This document shows positions 64,000-64,000 of a stretch of 64,000 nt of DNA, one piece after another. Source of the stretch: Verrucomicrobiales bacterium (GTDB lineage: Bacteria > Verrucomicrobiota > Verrucomicrobiia > Verrucomicrobiales > V1-33); NCBI GenBank assembly GCA_028293125.1, contig JAQGPJ010000058.1, forward strand, positions 1 to 64,000. The letters are read 5' to 3'. Each line of letters begins with the position of its first letter. Within the stretch, counting starts at the first letter, position 1. A program made the translations under genes and the position numbers. The notes under the pieces were generated by a model. The model was given only the letters and a program-made list of their open reading frames with translations. It did not search any database and was not told the DNA's origin.

Positions 64000-64000
64000 T

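Overview
The window looks like a chromosomal piece of a high-GC member of the Verrucomicrobiota, perhaps near Verrucomicrobiales such as Prosthecobacter or Luteolibacter (inference). The reasons are two DUF1501 + DUF1549/DUF1553 operons, giant secreted CotH-kinase/lamin-tail proteins ending in a DPDGDG-x-NLLEYA-type module, a PEP-CTERM protein and mostly weak Shine-Dalgarno sites. High GC gives long spurious antisense frames over nearly every gene; these are not annotated. I see no rRNA, tRNA, CRISPR array, integrase or insertion sequence.

Layout. 1-8.5 kb: the end of a XylH-type sugar permease, a secreted cytochrome c/sugar-dehydrogenase fusion, a DUF721 protein, phosphate acetyltransferase, an outer-membrane porin with an orphan ModA, a TauE exporter and two frameshifted small genes. 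8.5-14.8 kb: operon 1 (DUF1501, PPC-domain protein, DUF1549/1553). 15-21.5 kb: a zinc-ribbon protein, a PEP-CTERM protein divergent from a small HTH regulator, a beta-helix protein, a YkgJ-type protein, a PA0069-type radical SAM enzyme and DhaK. 21.7-37.7 kb: PBP1C, a frameshifted small gene, two giant CotH proteins flanking accB-accC, and a methyltransferase remnant. 38.1-45.6 kb: a YtrA-type GntR regulator with a clear operator, an ABC ATPase, two tandemly duplicated permeases and a fatty acid desaturase. 45.8-53.5 kb: a hydrolase divergent from operon 2 (DUF1549/1553, small membrane protein, DUF1501, membrane-anchored VWA protein, FHA protein). 53.5-64 kb: a HIT protein, a secreted propeller-like protein, two histidine kinases, a YyaL/DsbH-type protein and a truncated saccharopine/carboxynorspermidine dehydrogenase.

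The most unusual feature is not a gene. Short arrays of degenerate 7-base and 9-base direct repeats (CTGAAAA, CCAATAA/CTAATAA, GGGTTCA, GTGGACTGA types) sit in many intergenic gaps, usually at gene ends and several times as facing inverted pairs around a non-coding core. They resemble in design, not origin, the heptanucleotide STRR repeats of heterocystous cyanobacteria. At least eight loci are present, and one supplies the stop codon and last residues of modA.

Three small genes appear broken by a single frameshift each, and one methyltransferase gene is truncated. Whether the frameshifts are biological or assembly indels cannot be decided from the sequence alone.
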